Shown: positions 35,311 to 45,591, numbered from the stretch's first letter. The stretch is 64,000 nt of DNA from Branchiostoma floridae (GCF_000003815.2 NC_049993.1:20571723-20635722); one strand, 5' to 3'. Made by a program: numbers and translations. Notes: generated by a model not told the origin, from the letters alone.

Positions 35311-38300
35311 TCATGGCCATGTGGAGCATGCGGGCCTGGTGACCAGGGGGGGAGGGGGGCGCTCGGTTAGTGTAGTCAGACACACACATACATACACGCA
35401 CCTGCAAGCTACAATCTGCAGAAGAATTGTTGAATCAAAATCATTGAAAATGTATTAACAACTTGAAATTTGACAGGGGGAAAGGGGAAGAGATAAGGCC
35501 TTGGATTAACTTTTAATGAAGAAAAATGTGATCTCAATGCCAAGTGCTGTACTGACAGTGGAGAGCAAGAGAACGGGTCTCTGCTGACGGATTGTTGTTG
35601 ATGCTGTAGTTTGAAAATTGATCAACAGGGGGCGTTGCAGTACAGTGGGAAAATCTTATTAGTTATAGATTCTTGAGAAGTTTCTATACTGATATAACAT
35701 GCTATACTACTCTGGGTGTGTGACATGCTCCCATGATTTTGCCTGCTACACTGGAGGCACATTGTGTAAGCTAGAGAAGAACAACAGGTCCACTCACCGG
35801 TCAGCTCGGTGACTTTAGCCATGGTGGGATACTTCCAGATGGTCAGCTGGTTGTTGGCGAAGCCGTGGCCCGAGATCAGTTCCTTATACTCCTTACTCCA
35901 CAGGATAGAGCACACCTGTAAAGGTAAGATGGACAGGTGTTAATACAGGTAAGTACAGGTATGTAGGGAGATCAGCTCCTTATACTCCTTAGACCACAGG
36001 ATAGAGCACACCTGTAAAGGTAAGATGGACAGGTGTTAATACAGGTAAGTACAGGTATGTAGGGAGATCAGCTCCTTATACTCCTTACTCCACAGGATAG
36101 AGCACACCTGTAAAGGTAAGATGGACAGGTGTTAATCTTACCGATAAAAAAGGCCTGAACAGTATGTAAGGAGATCAGCTCCTTGCATAGGTATGTATGA
36201 AACAAAACCTTTCAATGAGAAGTATACAATACATTTCTCTTCACCTTCACAGAAGGAAAACATTGTTTTTGCTCCGTTTCTTCTTCTCCAGAAAAATGAA
36301 AATGATCTGGACCAGACAGCTGTCACCATGGTTACTAGAGGTGTAACAGACACCCTGTGTGGCGAGTGGCAGGACAGCTGGTGGGGATGCTCACCATATA
36401 TACGATTGTGTTAGAGTAAAAATAGTGCTAGACCATGTAAACGTAGACGTTATGAATTTGCTTGGAAAATGTTGCCTTTTAGATTCAACAAAAAGTACAT
36501 TTGTTTACATGTGACAACAGCATGTTTGTTTATTTGTGCACCTATGGCAACACGATGTTTGCATACCTGTGACTTGGTGTCCACGGTGTTGAGGCAGTGT
36601 CCCGTGTTGGCGTTCCAGAAGCGGATACAGCGGTCGGCCGTCCCACCTCCACTGGCGAGCACACTGGCCTGCCACGGACACCACGACAGTGCCTGAAAAA
36701 CACAAGGGGGATAAATTACAAACTGGCCTACCACGGACACAACAGTGCCTGAAATTCCAAAAGGAAAACAATTGATAACAGTGATAAACTAGCATTTTAA
36801 CAGTGCCTTGGAATGAATCGCACCACATTTATACACTACCTTGGGATGAAGTTTGGAAATTTTATTTGTGCTGGCCTTACCTTGACAGCTGCCTGATGCT
36901 GTGTTAGTGAGTGCAGTGGTACGTTCCCCTCCCATGTGCACTGGTACCCCCTCCCCCTGGCTGGTACCCCCTCCCCCTGGCCTTGTACCCCCTCCCCCTG
37001 GCCTTGTACCCCCTCCCCCTGGCCTTGTACCCCCTCCCCCTGGCCTTGTACCCCCTCCCCCTGGCCTTGTACCCCCTTCCCCATGCCCTTACCTTGACAG
37101 CTGCCTGATGTTGTGTTAGCGAGTGAAGTGGCACGTTCCCCTCCCGAGTGCACTGGTACCCCCTCCCCCTGGCCTTGTACCCCCTCCCCCCTGGCCTTGT
37201 ACCCCCTCCCCCATGCCCTTACCTTGACAGCTGCCTGGTGTTGTGTTAGTGTGTGTAGCGGTACGTTCCCTTCCCTGGTGCACTGGTACCCCCAGATGTT
37301 CAGGAGGTTGTCGTTGCCTCCACTTGCCAGGTAACGCCCTGAGGTAAAGATACAACAAAGGACATGTATAGAACATCATAAGTACAAAATCTCCAAACAT
37401 ATGTAAAACTGACTGCAGTTATAATATCAGACAACTTTCAACGCTTGGTGTTGTATTCATGCAGTTTTACAGACACAGTATGACTAAACAAAAATTACAC
37501 TTCAGTCATCTACTCTAGTACCTAAGCAAATTTTAATGTCTAGTTTCTAGGCCTATGTCACGTTTTCAAACTGGGGCCTGGCTGTGCTGCTTTCAGGAAT
37601 AGAAAATGGCTACCGTAGCAGCATGAAGGTTAAAAAGGGTTAACATTTTTTTACTGTAACTCTACTTATGGAGAATGGTTGGAATTTCCCTACCGTCGGG
37701 CGACCACTTGAGCCCGCAGACCTCCTGCGTGTGCCCGTCCAGCGTCGCCACGTGATGGTCCGCTATCCGCACGTCGTGGTGGTGGATCGTTCCCGCGCGG
37801 GAACCACTGCAGAAAGAAGTTGTTTGTTTGTTTGTGTTGCATACCCGTTAAACCGCCTCATAGCTCAACACATTGGTCAAGTTTGTACTGAACAGCGAAA
37901 GGGTGCCGACATACATTGTCAACAATCATAACAAAAGCAAAACAAACAGTGTGTGGCTTTTATGGCCGCGGATGGCATCCCCAAGCCGCATGTAGCTTCC
38001 ACCAAGGATTTTTGTCCGTCAATGTTGACGGATTGGTTTTAAAATTTTTCCGTCAGACGCAGCAAATTTCCGTAAATTGACGGAGAAACGGACGCTGGCT
38101 AGAGCCCTGGAATGTACAGTTTTCAGATGGTCATCATCATCATCATCTGTCGGCTGCAGGGCGGATGGTACCCAGGCTAAATCTAACCAACATTACCTAA
38201 TAAATGGTGTAAGAGTCTCTATTGTCCCTCAGATTGGACGTTAAATGGAGGTCCCATGTTTGAGGAGAGTCACACCGCATGCACGTAAAAGAACCCACCA

Positions 38301-41300
38301 CACCTTTAGAAAAAGAATAGGGGCATGCCCCAGTGTGCGATGGTGCAAGCCTTACATAAAGGAGACAGCTGCCTACCCCTGTCAGGGCTCAAAATACTTT
38401 TTTCTGCATTGAAAATTACCTGCACCAGGCAAATTTTACCTGTGCACACTACTCTGAATTTAAATTAGGAAGTATGGATCATTCTAAAACTTTGAACACT
38501 ATTCCTTTATTTCTCTTCAATTTATACTTTATAAGTGGCAACAGTCAATGCAGCTGATAACAATCCATATACACCTACATAATAGACATAGGACATTTAT
38601 TTATAAAAGCCAGTACATGGACCAGTGCAGGTTAGGTGCAGGTAGACACCAGAAATACCTGCACAGCTCCAATTTTACCTGCGCATGCACTAACCGGTAT
38701 ATACCCAGTACATGGACCAGTACAGGTTAGGTGCAGGTAGACACCAGAAATACCTGCACAGCTCCAATTTTACCTGCGCATGCACTAACCGGTATATACC
38801 CAGTACATGGACCAGTACAGGTTAGGTGCAGGTAGACACCAGAAATACCTGCACAGCTCCAATTTTACCTGCACTAACCTGCATATACCCAGTACATGGA
38901 CCAGTGCAGGTAGACACCAGAAATACCTGCACAGCTCCAATTTTAACTGCACTAACCTGCATATGCAGGTGGTATATCGAGCCCTGCCTGTGTTAGGGAC
39001 CCCAGCAGCAGTATAATCAAATACTGGATACTACTATAGGCTACAGAGTCTTCAGCATGTTGAAGTTGGCAGCCTCAAAAGAAAGAAGAATTTTCCTGAC
39101 CTGCTGAGGATGTAGACGTTCCAGTCCAGCGAGCCGACCCTCGAGGACTGGCTGGTCATGTTCCGTACTCTCTTCTGGGCCGCAACGTCCCACAGCTGGA
39201 ACAATCAATCAATCAGTCCATCAATCAATCAATCAATCAGCAATCTGCACTATCTTCTAGGCTGCAACATCCTACAGCTGGAACAACACACACACACCTG
39301 TTTTAAACAGCAGAGCTGGTCAAACTATCGGTATGGAATACCCTGGACAGGCTGAGAACTACGGGATGGCTACTGATAGACTTTTAGATAGAACTCCCTA
39401 GGCCTACTAAGCGCTTTATTGGGCATGTTACCAAACAAAAAGTAGCCGTCCTGCATTTCTCTGGCTTCCAGTATAACTATGGAACAATAGACAGGTCGCA
39501 GGTCATTCATAGTGCTTCAGCATATCTGAACTGAACAACACTCCATCATTTACACTTCAACTGTTCAAACTCTAGTGGAATAAATAAACCAAAAAACAAA
39601 CCTGTACTTCAGCGTTGCTGCTGCCGATTGCGAGGAAGTTTCCCTCAGCGATCCACGAGACGGCTGAGACGTAGTCCTCGGGCCCCGACATGGACATGAG
39701 CTGCTGGATATCACCTGTCCCAGCATTCCACAGGTAAACGCTGTTGCCTAGCGCCACGGCCAGGTGGTTGTTACAGCTCCAGGCTAACAAGTTCAAGTCT
39801 GGGGAAAAACAACAATAAAAAACAATGAACATTTATGCAGATTTTTTGATCAAGTCAAAGTCAAAGATTACAGCCAAAATTCTTCATACTTTCATTCATT
39901 CAACATCATTCTTTGATGCACTGTGGGTTATAGGTCAAAGTTCAAGACCTCTGAAACATACACCTTTACATGTTAGGGGCCTTGGCTGCTGATCTCGCAC
40001 ATGTGCAAACCCTGACTGGCCTGAGCCATGTTCAACATAACTTATGAACATTTATGCAGCTCAAAGTAGTAAATAGAACATCTCCAGTTTTACAACTCAA
40101 CATCTGATTCTGACACATAAGGATACATACATTGAAACGTTTTATCGCATATTATCCTTTCTAACGTCTTGAAGACTCACAGTAGTCGTCCAGAATCTCG
40201 GGCGCATCTAAGATCCTCTCCGGGACCTGCGGGATGTGTCTGGTGACCTTCCGTGTGGAGGAGGGAGTCTTGGTCTGGCTGTACAGGACTCGCATGTTGT
40301 TCTGGTACCCTGGAGGGGGGAGTGGGGGGGACATTTTAGGTTTCTATTTATTCCTTTTATGTATATTAAATCAAATCATAGAGGACTGGTGGTCCCTACT
40401 CAAACTATGCAACTGCTTACACGATGATGACGCCAGCTGACAGCAGCCAAAGCCAGGCCTTCTTGAGTTATGTTCTCCATCCACAGACATACAAACATAC
40501 ATACACACACGATACCAAAAACATAACCTTCCTCTCCTGGCAAAGGTAATTATTTAAGAATTAAAAAGATCGCAACATAGGTTCCTTCAATCAGTAGACT
40601 CTCTGATGCTTGTTTATTTTGATGCAGCCACAATAAGGTAACAGCGCCCCCTACCTTCCGGCGCCTGCGGTGCCTTGTTCTTGTAGGCGAGGATTTTGCT
40701 GTTGACGACGTTCCCGTTGAGGTTCTCGCTCATGGCCTCCTGGTACTGCTGCTTGGAGGGGCTCAGCATCTCCTCATCTACATGCACCTGGGGGAAACAT
40801 TACATCAAACATCAGCATCTCCTCATCTACATGCACCTGGGGGTAACATTACATCAAACATCAGCATCTCCTCATCTACATGCACCTGGGGGAAACATTA
40901 CATCAAACATCAGCATCTCCTCATCTACATGCACCTGGGGGAAACATTACATCAAACATCAGCATCTCCTCATCTACATGCACCTGGGGGAAACATTACA
41001 TCAAACATCAGCATCTCCTCATCTACATGCACCTGGGGCAGATGGCGAGGAGCAACAGAATTCATCATCAGCAACAGAATTATTGGAGCCTAAAGTCCTT
41101 CCCGCAACAAATGGTGCATTGGGCAGCACCCATCTCCACTTCTGTAGCCCTGGGGCCACACAGCTTTGTGCAGTCTCTACAGCAGGGAGCCAGCACACTG
41201 GCAGTGGTGTGTGTTCAACTCCCTTTCCAAAATGCTGAGTGCTAAGCAGAGAAAGCAGCATGTACAATTTTTAAAGTCTTTGGTGTGACTCAGTCGGGAT

Positions 41301-44300
41301 CAAACTCACGTAATACTAGTAGTCAAAGTTAAAATTCTGCAATGACTGTCATGTGTATACATAATTCAGGCTCTTACTGTTAGCTTACAAAGTTGAACAG
41401 TAATAAATAAAGTTCAAAGTTCAAGTTCAAATCTGAACTCGACCTGTACTGACCTTGTCCGCATTGCACTTGAAGTTTCCCAGCTCGAAGTTGGAGGCGG
41501 AGCGGTTGGGGATGAAGCGATCCGCCACGGGGGTTTTGGGCGTCTTCGCGTTATTCCCTGGGGTTTTAGACTTGCCTGGTAGAGAAACGGAGAGAAACAA
41601 ACCTTGCAAGAAAGCCAGGGATCGAAATACTTTTTCTTTGCTACATGCAAAATTGCAAGTTGGCAAAAATTTTACGTGCAATTTGAAAAATTTACATGCA
41701 AAATACAACTAGGCGGCGATGGCGACGAGTATCGCTAGCTTGAATCGGTGAATTTTGATTACATCTAGTAAAGCTACCGGAGAAAGTTACTGGCAAAAAC
41801 AAGAAAGGATAAAGAGTCAAAAGACACACGTCCATTTGTCTTTTTGTCTAAGACTAGAGTAAGAGTAGGGGGTCTAATTCCTCAGTATTTTTCCAATAGG
41901 CCAGGTATTTTCAACATGCAAGATTGCAAGTTCAGAATAATTTTACATGCAAATCTCAAAAATTATGTGCAAATTGCAAGTTAAGTATGTGTATTTCGAA
42001 CCCTGAAAGCTCATGTATAAGGCTTGAACAAGGAAGAACTTGGGTGTCTGAGTCAGACGGACTATGATGCAGTGAGTTTAAATGAGACAAGAAACAAGAC
42101 TACTTGGGGTGGGTACCGCTACAGAAAATTAAGGTTCAGGTTCAGGTCCGTACCTGAACCTGACCTGAAATGAAAACTTGTGAATTGGCAATTTTCAAAA
42201 CAATGGTCCATTTCTGTACAAAGGAGTCTGTTTGGTGGAGTAATTCTGGCCCTGCAATTTTTTTTTCAACATAAAAAGCGACAGAGAACGTTTGGTATCA
42301 TCGAGAAAAAAGTAAGAACAGGAATTCCAACATTCAAATCAAGTATTCAAATTCTCAATACAGTGCACTCGGCACTTGCATTAAAATGATTCCTTCTTCA
42401 CAAATTTTTATCAGAACACCTGTTTCCAACATTATCAAGGCCCAGATATGACATAATGACTTGTACAGACACAGGTGAGTTCCTCGGCCGCCGTTACCTG
42501 GTGTTTTCGACTTGCGGCCGCTCCTGGGCGTCTTGGCCTTGCCGGGCGTGTGCGAGGGCGTCTTGGCGGAGGCGCGATTGGAGGTCTTCATGGGCGTGCA
42601 GCCCGACACGTTCAGGGACATGTTTCTGCAGCTGGAGTTCAGCGAAGTGTTGTTGCTGGGGCCGCTGGGGAAACATTAAACACAAAAGTTAAAGCAGTCG
42701 TCCTAAACTGAGTGCTCTCGACAGGGCTTTTCAGCTTAGGCTTAGGGGCTGCTACTCTGTGATTTGGATCCCCTGTGCTGTGATTTGGATCCCCTATGCT
42801 GTGATTTGGATCCACTACGCTGTGATTTCGATCCCCTATGTTGTGAATGTGTGATATGGGGCCTCTTTGCTATGTTTCAACCAAAGGGGACTGTTCTGTT
42901 CGCTAAATTTGGTTCAAAAATTAGTCAAAATGCAGGAGAAAGTGTTTCTAAGACTAAGGGCTAAAGATTTCAAGATTTTCAGGGTGAGGATTTTGTGCCT
43001 ATCACTCAGGGCAGTCATGGGATCTGTTCCCCAGGGTAAGGGGGCACAGGATCAAGGCATGAGGGCGGTGTAGTGCCTCTATACACCTTTCTCACGCGGC
43101 GGCCATCATAGACTGAAGACGAGGTCAATGGGGCAAACAGACAAAACTTATTTCTAAAATCAGCTCCCATTTAGTTTTTCGCCAGACCACACCAATTTTC
43201 ACAATTATAAGATCAGATAATAAATATTATAACCAACATGTTATGCAACAAAATATGTAGCAATTTAGACTCGCGTACTGATCCCATATTCCTTTAAGAG
43301 ATGCAAAATAAAAACATAACAATGCCAATATTTCACGGACATGCAGCCATTCTCTTATTGGTCAATTTCCTAATTTCCATGCTATCATTGGTTGAACTAC
43401 TAATTATGATGGACAGTCTTTTGTTTGCCCCATTGGACTCGTTTTAGATCTATCATGGCCGCCGCGTGAGAAAGGTGTATAAGCTCACTTTAGGCAGTTT
43501 TTCCCCACACAAGATGCCAGGACGCATTTAGTAAGAAGTTGTCGGGGACCCCGCTGAGTTATCGGACGAATACTCCAGATGTGTCGGGGGAAATTCTGCC
43601 TACATCTATGACAATAAGATTTCTATCTCTGGATGCCAAAAAAACTGCCGGCGACCTTCTTATTCTTCTGTGTAAAGCCCACATTCTGATATCATCTCCG
43701 CAGATGTGGGGATGAACGTTGCCTAGATTGGGCCAAACTCTCCTTCTAGACTCTAGACACAGCCCTACCTTTTCCCTGGGAGCCAGACAGTACCGGGTAG
43801 CTAGCGAATTTTGTTCGGAGACCCAATGCAGTCAGCCCGCAGATCTCACATTAGTGCTCCGGGGGAGTTTAAGCCTGAAGGAGTTATCGCTACCTAAGGG
43901 TAGATAAACTGTCCTAGCTGCCCGATCCTGGCTGGCTCCCAGGGTACCCTGCCTTACTCACGGTATCAGGACAACTCGGCACCTGGGACAACTCGTCCCC
44001 AGTCAATCAGGACGACTCGGCACCTAGCCCAGGACAACTCGTCCTCTAGTTTAGGACGTGTCGGCACCACATATACTCAGTACATCATCTGTGTAATTTG
44101 GGCTCGTAAAACACTTTTAATGATCTTGGAGCTCTAGTCGATCTCATGACTATACTTTTCACTTTGCTAGGCAAATATTTTCATAGCGTCGGCGAACTTG
44201 GGTGCGCTCTGAGCGGAACCACTGTGACCTTGTCGGCCCCGGCCGTCAGTTCACCCGAGTCGGCTCAGAGACTGCTGGATTACATTATATACGTGTACTA

Positions 44301-44785
44301 CTATTAGTAGGCTAAAAACTACATGACATTATGAAGCATACACAGAGCTTCTTGGTCTTAATGTGAATATGCTCTGTTTCTGTAACGTTATATTTCAAAT
44401 AAAGCTTACTCGTATTTTGAGTGTAATTTTTGAGTGATGCTTCCGGTCCTGTTCGTGGACATAAAGTCCAATTAAAGAATAAAATGAAAGTATCCACCGT
44501 TCTTTCATGTCTGTATATTATCTATAGATACCCCAATTGGGGTAATTTTGTTGCTCGGACATGTCCAAAACTAAGGTGCCGAGTTGACCTGCGCTGGGTG
44601 CCGAGTTGTCCTGATTGTTCAGGGGCCCAGTCGTCCCAGGTGCCGAGTTGTCTCGGAATCCTTACTCACCTGCAGCGGCTGGACTCCATGGCTTTGCGCT
44701 GCCAGCGGGGCACGGGTCCGTCCGTGAAGGCAGAGTCCAGGCGAAGGAGCTGGTTCACATCGTTCTCAAACTTCAAGTGAGACAT
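35027..44785 (-). CDS. CDC20: CDC20, WD40 activator of the anaphase-promoting complex
   Basis: Cdc20 binds APC/C in mitosis, recruits D-box and KEN substrates such as securin and cyclin B, and is the target of the Mad2/BubR1 checkpoint. Twelve exons join in phase: 44785-44670, 42664-42498, 41575-41454, 40787-40655, 40309-40181, 39798-39602, 39195-39101, 37806-37694, 37338-37223, 36692-36567, 35915-35798 and 35208-35027. Together they give 1614 nt, or 537 residues, against 499 in human. All introns are GT-AG. The N-tail has eight TP sites (T62-T109), a C-box DRFIP at 113-117 and a Mad2-binding-like KILAY at 166-170. Seven WD blades follow from ~195, with ends such as VYLWN, VQLWDV, LNIWG, IRFWNA, LTIWKY and LRLWKC. 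The protein ends in Ile-Arg for APC3 docking. The [11 protein letters not shown] tail separates it from Cdh1/Fzr. I see no KEN or CRY box. Start ATG chosen because [17 protein letters not shown] aligns with the Cdc20 N-terminus. Confidence 0.97.
35210..35400. repeat. Duplicated exon 12 junction with (CA)n/(CATA)n
   Basis: Two copies of CATGGCCATGTGGAGCA..CGGGCCTGGTGACC and of GTTAGTGTAGTCAGACACAC are separated by a CATA/CA microsatellite at 35250-35308. Located in the last CDC20 intron. Confidence 0.9.
35798..35915 (-). CDS. CDC20: CDC20 coding exon 11 (blade 6)
   Basis: Residues 439-477, [19 protein letters not shown] and [16 protein letters not shown]. Its acceptor and first ~42 bases are repeated twice upstream at a 96-bp period. 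Confidence 0.95.
35915..36185. repeat. 96-bp tandem repeat of the exon 11 acceptor
   Basis: Junctions at 35915, 36011 and 36107, each with TTTACAG|GTGTGCTCTATCC. A fourth partial unit (GGAGATCAGCTCCTTG) ends near 36185. Confidence 0.93.
36567..36692 (-). CDS. CDC20: CDC20 coding exon 10 (blade 5)
   Basis: Residues 397-438, [20 protein letters not shown] and [21 protein letters not shown] partial copy of the acceptor and first ~33 bases lies 56 bp upstream. Confidence 0.95.
36881..37213. repeat. Duplicated exon 9 donors plus 21-bp minisatellite
   Basis: Exon 9 3' halves end at 37093 and 36881. Between the copies runs a 21-bp unit (on plus: TGGCCTTGTACCCCCTCCCCC), about six times at 36950-37082 and twice at 37165-37212. 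Confidence 0.93.
37223..37338 (-). CDS. CDC20: CDC20 coding exon 9 (blade 4)
   Basis: Residues 358-396, [14 protein letters not shown] and [10 protein letters not shown]. Donor AAG|GTAAGG. The 3' half of the exon with its donor is present twice more downstream (ending at 37093 and 36881). Confidence 0.92.
37694..37806 (-). CDS. CDC20: CDC20 coding exon 8 (blades 3-4)
   Basis: Residues 320-357, with [19 protein letters not shown], diagnostic for Cdc20/Fizzy blade 3, and [11 protein letters not shown] starting blade 4. Confidence 0.95.
37895..38109. mobile_element. Truncated copy of the 59491 hAT-like MITE
   Basis: ATTGTCAACAATCATAACAA, TCCCCAAGCCGCATGTAGC, a GTTGACGGATTGG..CCGTCAGAC stretch, and the end GACGCTGGCTAGAGCCCTGG match the right part of 59491-59853. 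The left end is missing. In a CDC20 intron. Confidence 0.75.
38225..39060. repeat. SINE-like relic with a ~97-bp tandem repeat inside it
   Basis: GGTCCCATGTTTGAGGAGAG and GCACGTAAAAGAACCCACCA at 38250-38300, then CTGCCTACCCCTGTCAGGG at ~38370, and CAGCAGCAGTATAATCAAAT at ~39003, resemble parts of a dispersed repeat also seen at 17475. At 38611-38960, four units of AGTACATGGACCAGTGCAGG..AGACACCAGAAATACCTGCA form an array. Lies in intron 7 of CDC20. Confidence 0.6.
39101..39195 (-). CDS. CDC20: CDC20 coding exon 7
   Basis: Residues 289-319 ([20 protein letters not shown] and onward). Completes blade 2 and starts blade 3. A diverged copy of its first ~37 bases and acceptor lies 82 bp upstream. 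Confidence 0.94.
39602..39798 (-). CDS. CDC20: CDC20 coding exon 6 (blades 1-2)
   Basis: Residues 223-288. Carries [19 protein letters not shown] and [18 protein letters not shown], the most typical Cdc20 blades 1 and 2. Donor CAG|GTTTGT. Confidence 0.95.
40181..40309 (-). CDS. CDC20: CDC20 coding exon 5
   Basis: Residues 180-222: [18 protein letters not shown], then [15 protein letters not shown] leading into the first blade. The position of the human CRY box reads TRH. Donor T|GTGAGTC splits a Tyr codon. Confidence 0.95.
40655..40787 (-). CDS. CDC20: CDC20 coding exon 4 (Mad2-binding-like motif)
   Basis: Residues 136-179. Contains SENLNG and [10 protein letters not shown], matching the Cdc20 region that binds Mad2 and links to the propeller. 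The acceptor is the innermost of six identical-looking acceptors (49-bp array). Only this one continues the reading frame. Confidence 0.93.
40787..41040. repeat. 49-bp tandem repeat of the exon 4 acceptor
   Basis: Six units at 40787, 40836, 40885, 40934, 40983 and 41032, each with (minus strand) CCCCCAG|GTGCATGTAGATGAG. Unit sequences are almost identical. Confidence 0.95.
41090..41310 (-). mobile_element. SINE copy in a CDC20 intron
   Basis: Reverse-oriented relative of the SINE at 24440: minus strand has GCGAGTTTGATCCC-like B-box text, CTTAGCACTCAGCATTTTGG, and TGGGTGCTGCCCAATGCACC near the tail. Confidence 0.65.
41454..41575 (-). CDS. CDC20: CDC20 coding exon 3 (C-box)
   Basis: Residues 95-135. 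Contains TP sites T99, T106 and T109 and the C-box [10 protein letters not shown], which contacts the APC/C platform. The human KEN box lies shortly after this point; here the sequence runs [13 protein letters not shown] with no KEN. Confidence 0.95.
42498..42664 (-). CDS. CDC20: CDC20 coding exon 2
   Basis: Residues 39-94. Ser/Thr/Lys-rich and disordered, with TP sites at T62, T74, T78, T84 and T93, which are potential CDK1 targets. Acceptor TTTCCCCAG, donor CAG|GTAACG. Confidence 0.95.
43080..43481. mobile_element. 402-bp MITE in CDC20 intron 1
   Basis: Inverted ends TATACACCTTTCTCACGCGG and the inverse, arms of ~33 bp including CGGCCATCAT, with TGGGGCAAACAGAC / TCTTTTGTTTGCCCCA further in. 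No clear target duplication. Confidence 0.75.
43952..44669. mobile_element. ~700-bp element abutting the CDC20 exon 1 donor
   Basis: Subterminal inverted repeats GACAACTCGGCACCTGGGAC (left, ~43970) and the inverse (right, ~44630) enclose AT-rich DNA. CCTTACTCAC is present on both sides (43952-43961 and 44660-44669). The right copy is the complement of the exon 1 splice donor GTGAGTAAGG. Confidence 0.55.
44670..44785 (-). CDS. CDC20: CDC20 coding exon 1
   Basis: Codes residues 1-38 plus two bases; donor CAG|GTGAGTAAG. Ends with [12 protein letters not shown], the basic segment that is conserved at the Cdc20 N-terminus. The probable acceptor of this exon is at 44797 (CCCCAG|GTAGCCCCACC ATG), 11 nt before the start codon. 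Confidence 0.95.
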
Positions 44786-45112
44786 GGTGGGGCTACCTGG
44801 GGACAGAAACTACAGGTGAGACATGGTGGGGCTACCTGGGGACAGAAACTACAGGTGAGACATGGTGGGGCTACCTGGGGACAGAAACTACAGGTGAGAC
44901 ATGGTGGGGCTACCTGGGGACAGAAACTACAGGTGAGACATGGTGGGGCTACCTGGGGACAGAAACTACAGGTGAGACATGGTGGGGCTACCTGGGGACA
45001 GAAACTACAGGTGAGACATGGTGGGGCTACCTGGGGACAGAAACTACAGGTGAGACATAGTGGGGCTACCTGGGGACAGAGAAGGTAAACTTCAGGTGAG
45101 ACATAGTGGGGC
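44777..45112. repeat. 39-bp tandem repeat of the CDC20 start-codon junction
   Basis: About eight units of (minus) TTTCTGTCCCCAG|GTAGCCCCACCATG then TCTCACCTGTAG. Each carries an acceptor, a Kozak-like start and a stop four codons later. Only the innermost copy continues as MSHLKFEN. Confidence 0.95.
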
Positions 45113-45417
45113 TGTAAAGAGAAGGTAGAGTCAGTATCGTCTGAAAAGTTAGATGATGAAGGAAAGTAAAATCATTTTTTGTGTGTGTGGTATCATGGGA
45201 GGGGGGCACTAACCAGGTCAACGAACAAAAAAAAAGGCGTTGTACGACTGGACAGTACGGACAGATTCGTAACTAGGAACAAAAAAGTCGACATAACTGC
45301 AAATTTAGAGACTAGCGGAGCTAAAACAGAGCGTTAAAAACTCCGACAAAACGGGTATTTAAATTTTACCCCGTCGCCCCCCTCCCCCTTTCAACCAAAC
45401 ACGTTCCCTCTACTCAC

Positions 45418-45570
45418 CTCAAGCGACGCTACAGCAATTCTTTCTCGAAAAACTTTCTATTCCTCTACAAACTAGGCTTTCTACAAGGTTCAATCGAGTT
45501 AGATTGAGTAGATTTCTCTCCGGGAAGCAAGAAATACTCGTTTTTTAGTCGCATAGACTGCAGAAAGTTG
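45418..45570 (-). other. CDC20: CDC20 non-coding exon 1 (5' UTR)
   Basis: The donor GAG|GTGAGTAGAG at 45417 would splice to the acceptor at 44797. The 5' limit is an estimate from the promoter position; there is no TATA box. Confidence 0.6.
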
Positions 45571-45591
45571 CGTCCAAACGCTTGGCTTCAG

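Noticed and set aside
35309-35350. Second functional acceptor for CDC20 exon 12
   Set aside because: The AG is replaced by TG (CCCCCTGGTC), so this copy cannot be a normal acceptor.
40696-41238. 180-codon plus-strand ORF
   Set aside because: Antisense reading of CDC20 exon 4 and its 49-bp junction array.
44615-45088. 157-codon plus-strand ORF with 13-residue repeats
   Set aside because: Antisense of the 39-bp array at the CDC20 start. A 39-bp unit keeps any stop-free frame open.
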